A stretch of DNA of 64,000 nucleotides from Caprimulgus europaeus (Eukaryota; Chordata; Aves; Caprimulgiformes; Caprimulgidae). This document shows positions 49,501 through 62,100 of this stretch, one piece after another. Under the pieces are notes generated by a model. It made no database searches. It was given only the letters and a program-made list of their open reading frames with translations, and had not been told where the DNA came from. A program made the translations under genes and the position numbers. Numbering within the stretch: the first letter of the stretch is position 1; every line of letters begins with the position of its first letter. The stretch spans positions 1,782,001 to 1,846,000 of the forward strand of contig OU015540.1 of NCBI GenBank assembly GCA_907165065.1, read 5' to 3'.

Positions 49501-52500
49501 GGCATACATATATTTTTTTTTAGCTTCCTGTTTAATACCTCTACAAACATCCTGGGTGACACTTAGAAATAGGAGCAGGGAAATAATGAAGCCTTGGTGG
49601 TAGGGATCTGTGTGACCTGTGCTTCTCTTGGAGAACACAATTTAGCAGAAGTTCTGGCTCAGTCAAGAGATATCTCATCAGTGCTGAAGCTTTTCTGCAA
49701 CAGCAACCAAAGCAGAGGTCATTACTGAAAGCTCTGGCTCTGTGTTACAGCACAGTTTTCAAAACCAGTTAATTTGGATGTGGTTGCTGGGATGTGGGAG
49801 AATATTTCTGGGAGGTATCAGGTCTATGATCACAAGCACAGAGAGATGAAATCCGTGTTGCTGTGGTTTCACATGCTTAAAGTTCTGTTAAAGAGGTGAA
49901 CAAACCTAAGGATGCCAGGATGTCTGCTCTATGCATGGCTGTCCCCTGGGTCAAGTCAAACACATTTTTGGTGTTGAACAACCATGTTAACATCAGTTCT
50001 GCAATTCTAGTTCTGCTCAAATCATTCCATCTCACTGACATGCCAAAACACCAGCAGCTATTCAGAGGTCAAGATGCTGTTTCTTGAGAATAGCTCACCA
50101 GATGGAAGCCACAACAATAGCTTTTGTTAGGAGAGAGTAATGAGATGAGGGATCTGCTCCTGAGCACTCACCAGGCAGTGACACTCGTGTTCTCCCACTA
50201 ACAGCTGCAGAAGGGAAAACACTTGAATTCAGGCCAAATGGTTTCAAGTCAAATCAAAGATGTTGCCTCTTGCAGATAAAAATCTGAGCTTTGGAAGAAC
50301 TGCAGGAGGCAACACTTTAGCCTGCAATCACCCCCAGAAACTATTTTCAATGTGATCCTGTTTACAGGAACTGAGCTCCATTAGTGACATGTTTCAGTGT
50401 GTCTGGCCTCACGTACTGCTGCTCTCCTGAAAGGAGGCTGCCAGGAAGCTCCAGTGCTGGCCTGGAGCAAACGGTTCCACCAGCAAAACTCCTGGGATTT
50501 CTGGCACTTTATCTCCTCCTTGCTGCCAAATGTAATAACCTCTTAATGGGTTTTTGCACGTGCTGGAGGATAAAGCAGAACAAGAGCTATGGGATGGCTC
50601 ATGTGAAGGCTCCAAGTCCTGAGGAATACGTGCTGCTGGTAACCAGTCCATTACTGAGTAGGTTAAAGCCAGCAGAAGGTCATAGAGGCGCTTTATCACC
50701 ACGAGCATGAGGCCTGCTGCTCAGAATGCACTCCTGAGAAGTTAGCCAGAGATTTTTATCAAGTGATTAGACATTCAGTTCTCTGTTATAACTGACACTT
50801 CCATAATGCCATTTCCTAAGGGAACCCAAACACTTCAGGATCTCTTTTTATTCTCCTCAGTTTTCTGTTGCTGGTCTAACGACAACGCAGGCAGAACAGA
50901 AGTTCTCGCTTCCACGGGCAACTTCTGAAGCTGTACTCTGGGACTGAGCCATGCAGACATTTATTATAGCTGAGGATACTTTTCTTTGTTCATGGGAAAG
51001 CAATCTGTGCATAAATTATGTCAGAAAAAGACAATCCTGGAAAAGGTGTGCATCAATAAATCTGTGCTAGGAAATGTGTTACATGAAACCTACACCCACT
51101 GCTCCTCTGGAATGCAGCAGAGGGAAACTGAGGCTCTGGGCAAGCACTTTATTTTAAATCTCTTACATAAAAGGGCTTGGACAGCAACAGACAGTCTCTG
51201 CTACACATCCTCCTTTTCAGAAGCACAGGAGTGACCAATGTTTATGACAATTAAAACTAATCTAGGAAACAGGCTGCATGTAAGGACGCTTCCCTTCACA
51301 GCTCTGTCAACATACATGTGCTGATCACAGTCCTTGAGCAAAGGCTGCCACTGGCACTTGGTTGGACTGGAAAGACTTGAAGCCTGCTTAGAAATAAACC
51401 AAACTTCCAAACAAGAGTGCCCCACCTGCAAAACAAACCAGTGTCACGTTCTACTGGTGTGCTGGCTGCTGCATATGTGGGGTATCAAAATCTCTCCTAA
51501 AAACTTAAGGAGCCTGAGCAGTAAATTTTTGAACCATGTACTTAATCATCTTTTAGAGCTCTTACAGGCTGCTGCACGTGCAGCCTTTCTGCTTATTCAT
51601 GTGCAGAGTGCTCCACAGCCATTGCTTTGAAACTGAAGGAGAGAATGCTGTGGTTTAGTGTTCAGTGGGGAACCACCACTGCACGTCCATTTAGATGAAT
51701 AAAATGGGATTTTAATGTTTCCGTAGCCACTTAGATCTCTGCAGTTGTTCCTTAACCAGATGTTACTCTGCAGATGAATCTGAAAGTCTCATCTGGTTTG
51801 CACATGTTTAAGATCTCATTTTTATTTATTTATTTATTTATTTTACAAATAAAGGCTCCTAGAGGTTAGCTGAATGACCTAAATATTTCTTATTTATGCT
51901 GTAACTCTGGGATCCTTACAGTAGCTCTAATAAGTAGGAACAGACACAGGCAAACTGAGACAATAACAATAGGCAATAACAGGCTTTGTTTCAGCAAACT
52001 CCTTTATCACTGATCTGGATTATTTCACTTTTCAAAGTCTCCAAGTAGATTTTTGTGGGATTCCACCAGCTATCCTGTGAGTAACTAACAGAAGTAGGTG
52101 ACTGTCATGCAATTTGTACTGCTCTGCACAATTATTTTGCCATTATACTCTTACTGAGATAATTCTAGCAACCCTGATTTACACTGAGAGCTGCTAATCC
52201 TTGGACTAACTAAAATCTAGAACAAATAGGGAAAGATTCTCCAAAAGTGGAAATTCATCACATTCTGTAGATTAAGTATTTTATGTATGATTGTATTAAT
52301 TGATGTGACACAAGAAAACAAATCCAATGTAAACACATCCAGACTTGTGTAGTGGAAAGGCAAATTCTGTTGAAGAACTATAAATACTGGATGAAAAAGA
52401 ACATGACTGAAGATGAAAATGAGATTTTGTTTCTTACATGGTATCCAAAGGAGCAGGATCTACACCTGATAGAGATACTCCTTCTTGTTCCAACAACTTT

Positions 52501-55500
52501 AGCACTTCTCCTAAAACAGAACCACAGACAGAAAAAAATCATATTTTGGGGATAAAGGAAAACAAAACCCACAGACCAGTACATAAGACTGCATCTGCAA
52601 TCTTTACTGGGACATGATTTGCATTGTTAAAGTGTAATTACACAGCAATATCCACACACCACATCCTCTATCAGAGACCAAGGGTTATTAAAACTAGCAA
52701 AGGCCTTGCTCTGAGGCTTACAGAAATGAGCTGGAGTGCCTCTGGCTCTGCTTACCTGTGGTGATCACACAGTCCACATCTCGAGTTTGGTACTCTTGGT
52801 TGAAAAAGTCTGGCCTTGAAGCCTCTAGTTTTTTGTCATAACAGGGCATCACTGTGACATGGTATATCTGGTCAGGTGTGAAGTGCTGGAAGAAAGACAA
52901 AGCTGAGCAGTTGGATTGGCCAATATCAAACCTATCTCAAGGGAGATATTTTTTCCAGGTAAAAAATGAGAATTGATTAATGCCACCATGCCTCTGGAAA
53001 CACTCTCCACTATTACTGAACATTTATTTTTGTATACCTATCTATCTAAATATATATATATACACACACACACACACAGAGACATTAAATTATTTCTCTC
53101 ACAGAACCTGGTTTTAGTTTGTAGCAAGTGTCAGCAGTATGGTCTTTTAGAGGTTTCCCTCCCCTCCTGTTGCTAGTGTGGATGATCCAGACAAAGTCAA
53201 TCAGTGAAGTGAATTCCTAATTAGGCAGTTAGAGAATAAGCTTCCTCCATGCTACTAAAACCCAGCCCCTGCATCAGCAAGTAAGAAATTATCTGGAGTC
53301 AGACAAAAACCTCATGACCATCCAAGAAATAAGTACAGGCTGAGGAAACATGTCATTGACTCCAGGCCATTGTTGTGGTATCTTGTGCCAAATGTTCTCA
53401 GTAGCTGCCAGTTTTTGTGACAAGAATGCAGATGTCAGCATTGACTTAATGCAAGTGTTAAACCACTGCTCATTAGTGGACAATCAATCATACAATCAGA
53501 AGTGGTGCTTAAGTTTCTTACTGGACAAATCTAGGTTCTTAGTCTAACTCTAGTCTTTAAAGATCAAATTTACATTTGGAAAGATTCCAAAGGTTAAAGA
53601 CTGAGGACAGAACTCAGTCAGACTGAAACAGAACATTAAGTTGGGAACAAGCAAGTAATTTTTAGACCAGACATGAGCTGCACGTATGCACTGGCTGAAG
53701 TTTTGTCTCAGGATAATTTAAGTTATTCACTAACTTTAAACAACACAAAAATACCACACACAGAGAAGATGGGAGCAGAAGGACACTGAAAAATAAGCTT
53801 CTCCAGCCTCCCCAAATAACATGCAGGGGTTTTAAGTAGTCCATGCACTGTGTGCTGAGTGTTACTGCCCTAGTTGTTAACTTCTCATTAGATAAAATAA
53901 AAGTGGGAAAGATGCTGCCTTGTTTGACTTCAGCAAGACAATTTTAACCTTTAATGTATAACAGGTAGCAAAATACAAAAATTATCAGCTTAAAATGTTC
54001 CATTTTAGCAGTTTGCCACTGCTAAAAGGACACTTGAGACCCTTACCTGCTGTTTTGCAAAATAACCCTTGACCAAGGAGCCCATGACCTGCTGTGGAGA
54101 CTTGGTAGTACTGATATAAGGGATGATGAAACTGCCATGGGTTTTCTCTGCATAGCAAATCCAACCTGGTAAGAGTGTAATTAGCAAATTAAATTAAAAA
54201 ATAACAAGCACTCTGATCCCCCTCCCCCCAACTCCAGACTTAGTACCCATTAATAACCTCATTTCAGCACAACAATCAAAGGAAGTGTACCACCAGATTG
54301 ATTTCAGAGCTCATTAGGTAACTGTATAGATCACTGCTGCTAATTAACACAGGGATCATTTTGTACTATGAAGGCAGTAATCCTCTAAGTAAATTTATCC
54401 ATTTAAACTTTTCTGACTAACTTTTCTCCCAGTGTACTATTAGCATGCTGTTTTAGTATTTCCATAGCTAATCCAATTCCATACCTGGGCAGGCAGAAGC
54501 CAGCATTGGCAAAGCCTTGTTGTCTTCAGTTTGCTTTCGAAAGCGTTTTACAAACTCTTGTTGGCTCTCCAGCAGGCTGAAGTTTCTTGAGAAAGTTGTA
54601 TCAAATACATAGTGCACACCTAGGCAGTGTGGTGTCTGGGTTAGAATTCACAAGATACAGCAAACTACAACAAAAAGCCTCCAGTCAAACAGGATTCAAA
54701 CTTATTTACAGGTATCAACCTCTGCAGTGGAGGGGGAACCTTTTCCCTGTCACATCTGCACAGTAAGATGAGCAAAAGTGACAGGAGAAAATGTAAAGTT
54801 CCTTCTATGACTCCAGGCTTATTTTGCAGCTGAAGTTGCAGACAGTTTGCCTTTTAGCTAATGCCAGTTATGAAACATTATGAGTCCAGGGGGAGGTTAA
54901 ATCACATCAACCTTGTGTGTTCATAACCAGTGACACTTAACACACAGCCCAGCAGTCCCCTCTGTGATTCACAGAACTCAACACCACGCTTACCTAAACT
55001 CTTTAAGAATGCAGTCAACTTCTTTGCTGTTTCCAGAACACCCATTTGACATCTTGCAGCTAGTGAAGCTCTGGATTGTGGTGAAACAGAAACCACCACC
55101 AATTTCTGTTCATTGGGAGCAGCAGTCTTTGAGAAAAAACAACAAATCAAACACACACCACCACTGTTCAGCCAATATTAACACAGCACACACAGAACTT
55201 CCAGCACACTGGAACAGCAGAAAATATCTCCCAGATTAACTCTGAAGTCAGTGACTTACTACATTAAAGGTCCTTTCCAAACCCATGATTACTTTTTAAA
55301 AATTGGGAAAAAAACAGTTAACAGAGCCCTGAGAATGTCCTCAGAGCCTTCAGATCTCTGCAACTGGTTTTGATATGTGCTGTTTCCACAGGTGCTTTTG
55401 TGGATGCACCATACCAACCTACTGAGACTTTCAAACTCTGCAGCCCACCTAGCCATGGCTTGTCACCTACCTTGTTAAAAGTCAGCACTTTGCAGAGCTC

Positions 55501-58500
55501 TTCGTGGCTCTGTTGAGTGATTAAAACACTCTCTGCTGATGTAATGCAGCCACTGCAAGCTAAACAGTCGTTCAGAGTGATTTTAGCCTTCTCCAGTTTT
55601 TGTGCTCCTCCATCCTGTAAAGAAACAGATCAGACTTAGTTCTGATCCCAGTGTAGAGTTCTGATCCCAGTGTAGAGTTCTGATCCCAGTGTAGAGTTCT
55701 GATCCCAGTGTAGAGTTCTGATCCCAGTGTAGAGTTCTGATCCCAGTGTAGAGTTCTGATCCCAGTGTAGAGTTCTGATCCCAGTGTAGAGTTCTGATCC
55801 CAGTGTAGAGTTCTGATCCCAGTGCAGAACTAGCCAGCAGCTTTCCCACCTTTATTATATTTACTAACAAAGGGGTTGATCTTTTTATGCTCTTGGTTTA
55901 TCATTTTAAAAAAGTTATCTTTTATTTTTAGTAAGGAAGACAAGTATCTCTGGAGTTTGCTGCTTTTAATAAGATTATTCAGCACACAGATGCAAATATG
56001 CTGAGGGACTTCAGGAAAATTTTAGCAAGACCAAGAACATAACTTGCACCAAACACAGAACAATTCCTTAGGCCACAATTATCAGTGCTACCTGGTGGGC
56101 TGATATTGCTCCACAACACTGAAATAACACTGTGGTTCTGCACAGGAATTTCACTCCTAACAGGCTGAGTAACCAGAATATGAGCTCACTAACATTTTGA
56201 ACTGATGCTGTGTGTTCTGCAATCTTTCTGGGTGCAGAACTTACAGGGCCCTGCTGGGAGAACTGGATGGCAGCATCTCAATGACACCACAGGGCTGGCC
56301 ACTGGCAGGAAATATTTTCATAATATTTGACCTGAATAACTCAGTTTTCCCAGGAGATTCCCCTCTGCAACTTCACTCCTCAATAAAGTCAGAAACAGGC
56401 CAAGCAATTAGGTACTATGAAATTAAAATGTTAAAATAAGAAACAAGGCTTCTTTGGAAATGCTGTATCCCAATTTTTTAAGTCAAAAGGTTATCATCTG
56501 CTTAAAGTTAAATGCACTGTTTTGAGATGAATTTGCACCAAGAAATGCTAACCTTTTCTGAGCAAACAGGAAAATACTTCTCAGAAACTCAGCATTAATT
56601 TTGTAAGCAGAAGGCTTATGAAATCTGTAGGCTATTTAATAAATGATTTGAAATATTATTGAAAAAATCAGAGCAAAATTTGGGAGTTTTAATCTCTTTG
56701 TGAGTGAGCACTCTGCTGTGTAACACAATGCAGTAAGAGAAGAGATTGTCTCAAACAATCAGGGTACTGCTAATGCTTAAGTATTGATGGCAAAGAGACT
56801 TCTGAGCTTATCTGCTCCTACACTGAAAGTCATGGCTGAGTAATGTCAGCGTTTCAGAGCAGAAAGGATCGACACAAAATCAGAATTACTGCTTATAAAA
56901 CCAGGTAATTAAAAAGTTGGACTTTGGAAAAAAGATATGAGAATGCTGACAGCAAGAGCAATACTTTTATAACGTCCTGGTCCTCTTTAAGCCATTAAAT
57001 AGCTGTAGCTTACTCAAATACATAACAATACACTTATCTTTTCCAGATATTTTACACAATAATGAAGAAAAAACCCCACACATACCTGATTGATCTGAAA
57101 ATAGCTTCCATCTGCTTCAATTCTGATCTTGGCTGCTGCTTTTCCAGGTTTTTTTTCCACTTTTACAGGTTTGATACATTCCTGAAAGAGAAATAAAGCC
57201 CAAAAGCGAGGAGGAGATGAGCAACAAAGTGTGGAGGAGGTAGATTTAATACAATCTAGGACAATCAAACCCAAACACTGGTTCTGGAGTGAACACTGCT
57301 TCCTCTCCCTTAAACTGTGCTGGATTTACTTACAGCATCTATAAGCACCGAGGGAAAATGTAAAAGCCAAGCCTGCTTACCCCTTTTTTGCAATAGGAAC
57401 ACTTTTCCAGCATCATCCCCAAAGCAGAGGACAATGTGGCTGTTCTTTCTGCAGGACACACTGTGTTGTACAGAGCCTTGGAAGGAACAGAGGCTTGCCT
57501 GCACACTCTGCTGCGTTCTTCATGGCAAATGTGATCCCACGGAGGCGTGGCCACCCCGGCCTCCATGTGGCCAGTGCCAGTGAAGTTCCACTCAGTGTGG
57601 AAAGGACTCTGAGGACCTCAGATGGACTGCTTCCAGCTTTCTGTATTGTTCTGTGATGAAGTCTCAAGGGTGTCTTTTGCATTTTGTGCAATTTTTATTG
57701 TTTAGGCACCTCGTGACTCCTTGTCCTACTTCTGCAGCTACGATTCTTTTTGCCTTTTACCATCCCGCCAACATTTTCAGTTCACCCCCTCAAAAAAAAT
57801 TAATCCAGCTTTACTACATTTTGTAAGATTCAGAGACTATCAGGAACAAGTCATTATGATTCTTCAGTTATGCTCACTGAATAAAACAAACAATGATCTC
57901 TACTTGAAACAGAAAAGTGGGTCACATTATTTACATGAAAGACTCCAGCAGGAAACCCAAGCCCAAGGAGAGTTAATGGGGTTTGCTATGCCCCATTCCA
58001 CTGATCTCATTTCAGGATCATTTTTCTGCTGTACTTGTCAGCAAATACATCCAGGATTACTATTTTGTACTTTTGCTAGTGCTTGAAGACTCCAAAACGA
58101 ACAGTCTTGACCTGTCCTTGCTGCTCATTCCCACCTCGCTGCCACCCGCGCCCGTACGCTGGCACAAGCATCTGTGTGGTTGTTAAGCAGTGAGCAAGGA
58201 AACTTGTTTATGCTTTAAGCTTTTATTTTGGGGAGTCTAAATTAATCTGAAGGGGCTCCAGGAAGTCTGGGGAGGGACTTTGGCCAAGGGCAGGGAGTGA
58301 CAGAACAAGGGGTGATGGCTTCAAACTGGCAGAGGGGAGATGGAGGTGAGATGTGAGGAAGAAATTCTTTGGTGTGAGGGTGGTGAGACCCTGGCCCAGG
58401 CTGGCCAGAGAAGCTGTGGCTGCTCCTCCCTGGAAGTGTTCTCGGCCAGGTTGGATGAGGCTCTGAGCAACCTGGTCTAGTGGAAGGTGTCCCTGCTGCT

Positions 58501-58861
58501 GGCAGGGGGGTTGGGACTGGATGAGCTTTAAAGTCCCTTCCAGCCCAAACCAGTCTGGGATTCTGTGGTTCTATGAACACCGAACAGGGAAGTTTCCAGC
58601 TCGGGGTGGGAAGGACCCACTGGCTCTCACCCACCTCCCCTCAGCGTCATCTTCTCACCCTCCCCGGGCGGCGCTGACAGGGCCCCCCCTCCCCGCGGCT
58701 CCCGGGGGGCGGGGGCAGGGCTGGGCCGCCCTTCCCCGGGCCCCTCCCCGGGCTCTGGCAGCCCCCGGCCCCGGCAGCCCCCGGCCCGCACCCACCTGCG
58801 AGGGCCCGATGTAATCGTCCAGGTCCGTCAGCTGCAGGACCCCGCTGAAGGGCGACGCCAT
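46578..58861 (-). CDS. CIAO3: CIAO3 (NARFL), cytosolic iron-sulfur assembly component 3
   Basis: Fe-only-hydrogenase-like protein that links early cytosolic Fe-S scaffold factors to the CIAO1/CIAO2B/MMS19 targeting complex. Coding exons in transcript order: 58861-58796, 57181-57086, 55614-55471, 55126-54994, 54619-54485, 54165-54047, 52885-52756, 52510-52438, 49174-49037, 47995-47838, 46816-46578. The sum is 1431 bp, 476 aa, identical to human length. N-terminal cluster cysteines C24 (ECIKP) and C71/C74/C77 (NDCLACSGC) are present. The C-terminal cluster cysteines are present in [15 protein letters not shown] and MACPSGCLNGGG. The protein ends in Ile-Lys-Trp; the terminal Trp is a family feature used in client or complex recognition. 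Start context is strong (G at -3 and +4). Intron 1 contains a CR1 end and intron 2 a minisatellite against the exon 3 acceptor. Confidence 0.96.
51818..51844. repeat. (TTTA)n microsatellite
   Basis: About six TTTA units in CIAO3 intron 8, between exons 9 and 8. Confidence 0.85.
53050..53079. repeat. (TA)n(CA)n microsatellite
   Basis: TA run passing into a CA run in CIAO3 intron 6. Confidence 0.9.
55640..55829. repeat. 19-bp minisatellite in CIAO3 intron 2
   Basis: Ten direct copies of ttctgatcccagtgtagag at an exact 19-bp period. The first nine are identical and only the last departs (gtgcagaa). It ends 25 bp upstream, in transcript direction, of CIAO3 exon 3. The near-perfect identity suggests recent expansion. 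Confidence 0.97.
58247..58576 (+). mobile_element. CR1 LINE 3' end in CIAO3 intron 1
   Basis: About 330 bp of CR1 3' end, antisense to CIAO3, ending GGGATTCTGTGGTTCTATGA, the CR1 terminal repeat. By eye it differs at about 20 positions from the 3' end of the copy at 37885-38692, so both come from the same subfamily. It lies 220 bp from CIAO3 exon 1. Confidence 0.92.
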
Positions 58862-59110
58862 CCCGGCCGCGCCGCCGCCAAGCGCGGCAGCCGCCAACGG
58901 GGGGCAGGGGACAGCCACACTGTCGTAAAAGGGGAGGTTCTAAAAGGGGGAAATGCCACACTGCCGGAAAGTGCGGAAGCGCGCAGCTGCCTCCCGCCGG
59001 TGCGCAGCGGCTCAGTGCGCATGCGCAATGCCTCACGGGCGCGCTGTGGGGAGGGCGGGGTGTCATGGCGGCTGAGGGCGCTGAGGGCGGTTCTACTGCT
59101 GAAAGGGCAG
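58640..59110 (-). promoter_or_regulatory. CpG island, CIAO3 promoter with NRF1, ETS and YY1 sites
   Basis: CpG-rich block around CIAO3 exon 1. It contains a perfect palindromic NRF1 site TGCGCATGCGCA (59016-59027) 155 bp upstream of the ATG. ETS/GABP-type cores are CCGGAA at 58964-58969 and GCGGAAGC at 58973-58980. A YY1-type ATGGCGGC sits at 59065-59072. There is no TATA box. NRF1 plus ETS is the usual pattern of mitochondrial and Fe-S housekeeping genes. Confidence 0.75.
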
Positions 59111-62100
59111 GGCAGCCCGCGGGCAGGGATGATATAAATTAACGGTCTTGATACTGTAGGGAGGGAGATGTTATGTGGCTTTAAAAACAGCCTGAGGGCT
59201 GTGCTGGGCGGCTTGTTCTTGCAGAGATTTAAGTCCTCGGAGCCATCGAGCTTCTGGGGATGGTGGCCTGGGTACCCCTCACCCTTCCTGGGGCTGCTCT
59301 CCCACCTGGGTGGCTGTTGGTGAGGTTCCTGCCTGTGTTTCATGTGGATTTAAAGCTGTAAATCCTTCCTATATGGCTTGTTGTGTTCATGGTGGTTTGT
59401 TGTGTTCAAAGCTCTGTGTTAGAAATTATTAGTTCTTTGAAGGAAACAATTTTATTTACATGAGAAGCAGTGGAGAAAGCCGTGTAACAATTCTTCAGGG
59501 TTGCTGGTAAGGCTGTAGTGCTCTCTGGTTGAAAATTTGGTATCTTCTTGATTGCAGACCCTGCCTGAGGACTTCCCTGTGTCAGTGGTCTTTTAAGGAA
59601 AGCCATGTGAATTTGGGCTCTTAGAGAATGCAACCTAATACATATTAGTATGTATTATTAACTTATAATTAATACATTATTTAACAAAAAAACCCCCGAA
59701 CTTTTGCACTGTTTGTAGAAGTACCCTGAGGTAACTAGATGGAAATACTAATTGCAGTGTGCTGTTAATAATCAGAGCTGTGTGTCACTCCCAGGCGTAG
59801 CTGTAGGCAGAACATAAGGGGAAACTGATAGTGTCTTAAGTGATTCTGAAAGCACTGTTGGGTTTTGTCCTTGCAGCTTCAAAAGCTGTGCTTCAGGTGT
59901 GCAGATGGGGCTGTGGATAACACACTTCACCAACAAATACACCAGGCTGCAGATTTATTTAAAATACTGCATTTGTGCCTCTAGATTCTCGTTAAGAAGC
60001 TGTAAGCTCTGAAGAAAGCAAAAGCCCTTGTTGGCTGAAGTGTAGCTGCCTCTGTGCTGGAGTACCTTCTTGTTTAGGGGTAGGATTTAATCTTACAAAA
60101 CAGTTTTTAGTAGCCAGAGGGGGAGAGCACAGTAAAGAATCTGAAATGTGTAGGTTTTTTCATATATGTTGTTGCTTTTCCATTTACAGGAGGTGCTGAA
60201 ATAAATATTAAAGCACCTAATGAGTTCTGAATCCACAGAGGTTGTCCAGAGAGACAATGATCTGTTCAAGGGTCTGGAATAACTCTTCCACCTCCTGATA
60301 GCTTTCCCATAAACCCATTTGGAAATGTTTTACTGGTGGAGTAGACTCCCAAGGGGAGGAGTGAAAGTCATCTGTGGAGTTGGTTGTGCAACAGTCTTGC
60401 TGCTCCTTCCCAGCAAACCCAGTGTGACCCAGCGTGACTTTCCAGTCGGCCCCGTGTGTGGTGTCCTGAGCGGTGACACTGAGCTTGCAGCAGCGTGTGT
60501 GCCAGCAGACCCCACTGCAGGTCTGCACATCCTTCCTTTCATGGGATAAACCATTATTTTCTCTACAGTGGGAGAGGATCTGCTATCAGGCACACAAGGA
60601 ATAATATTTTATATACTTTTGTTATGCAGATAAAAGCCTTTTGGAATTAGTTGGCATTCTAAACGAGTGTAAGGGTGTCAGTACTAATTAAAACTTGATG
60701 TAGCTCCTGAGGCCTCTCTCACTCACCTGCTGATGGCTGCTGTGGATATCCTGCTTCGAGCTGAAACCCAACATTAAATCCCAGCAAGTCTTTCAGGCTC
60801 TGAGCTCTTAGTCCCCACACTGAAGCAGGTGATGAGCAGAGCTGTTAGAAAGCCTTGAATATTTAAGCTAAGCAAAAAAAAATGGTAAGGGCAAAACTGG
60901 CAAAATAACCACAATTTCTCTTCTTTGCTGCTCTCCTCCCCTTCCTTCCTCTCCTGTTTAACAATAAAAGTTGGGATTATGGCCTGAGTGTGGCCTTGTT
61001 GGGGAGTTGACCTTGGCAGTTGAGGTTTTCTTTTGTCAGCAGGGTTGGACAGCAGAGCGAGGCAGGTGCTTGGATTTCCTTTCCCTCGCGCTCCCCCAGC
61101 CGCTGCTGTTGTCAGCGCGGTCACACTGTGCGTGAGTGAGGCTGGGGTGGGCTCAGGCTTCTCAGCTTGGCTTGTTGTTAACTTGTCCTCAGCCCAGCAG
61201 GACCAGGACAAGCAGCAGAGAGTCTCTTGCTCACACACAAATGTTTTAATGGATGTTGACAATTTTAGGGACCTGCTGCAGAACTTTTCCTAAGTCATTA
61301 GAGAAATGACAGTAGAGGAACCTTTGCTGTTTGCATCCTGGCTCTAGGTTGGAGTGGTGGGTGTGCTTCTCAAAGTTCCTCTGAGGCAGAACCTTTTACA
61401 CAGGTCTGTGCACAGAAGTTAAGCCAGAGTGAGGGCTGGACTGAGATTAAGGTCATACTGAAGCAGGAGGAACTCCTGGCTCATTTTCCTGATTTACTTT
61501 ATCACTGACCCAGAGTTGGAAGGCTGAGAGTTCACCCGTGACCTGTTCTGCTCCCCAGGACTCGGTTATCACAGGCACATCTGAGAGGGACTGTGTCAAA
61601 CAACGGGCTGAAAGTGCCAGTGAGAGAGACAGCGTGTCACAGACCACCTGATGGGATCAGGAAGGAAGGTGAGCATAAATAACAGCGCAGTTGGGAGTTA
61701 ATTTTTGCTTATTTATTTCTCAAGAATGAATGACCTGGGCAAAATGTCTCCAGAAGCACCTCATTGCTCAGGTATTTTGTTCTGCTTCATCTCCCAAAGC
61801 TTTGTCAGCCTCACTGCTGCTATGCCACCTATCTGCCTTGCCCTTTTTTTGTTGATAACAAGACAATACTGTGACAAAATGGTCCTTCTTTGTTAGCCTC
61901 TTGTGGTGACAGAGGAACTGGTTAAAAAAAATAAAGGATCTGACTGTCATTGTCCTTTACTGTTATATGAATCTGGGCTCACTTCAGTGACTTCAGTATT
62001 CTATCTCCACAGCATGGCCTGGAGCAGAATCTCTCACACCTCCTTTGTTTCCTCCTTCCCCCAGGAGATGCCATGTGCCTCATCTGGGAAGGGAAGCTGG

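Noticed and set aside
55583-55870. Protein with LYTGIRT-type repeats, or a CRISPR-like array
   Set aside because: The repeat is a contiguous 19-bp minisatellite with no spacers, inside a CIAO3 intron; the peptide is a by-product of the period.
59065-59142. Short frame MAAEGAEGGSTAERAGQPAG as first exon of a gene divergent from CIAO3
   Set aside because: It stops after about 25 codons with no convincing donor before the stop. The ATGGCGGC is better explained as a YY1 site.
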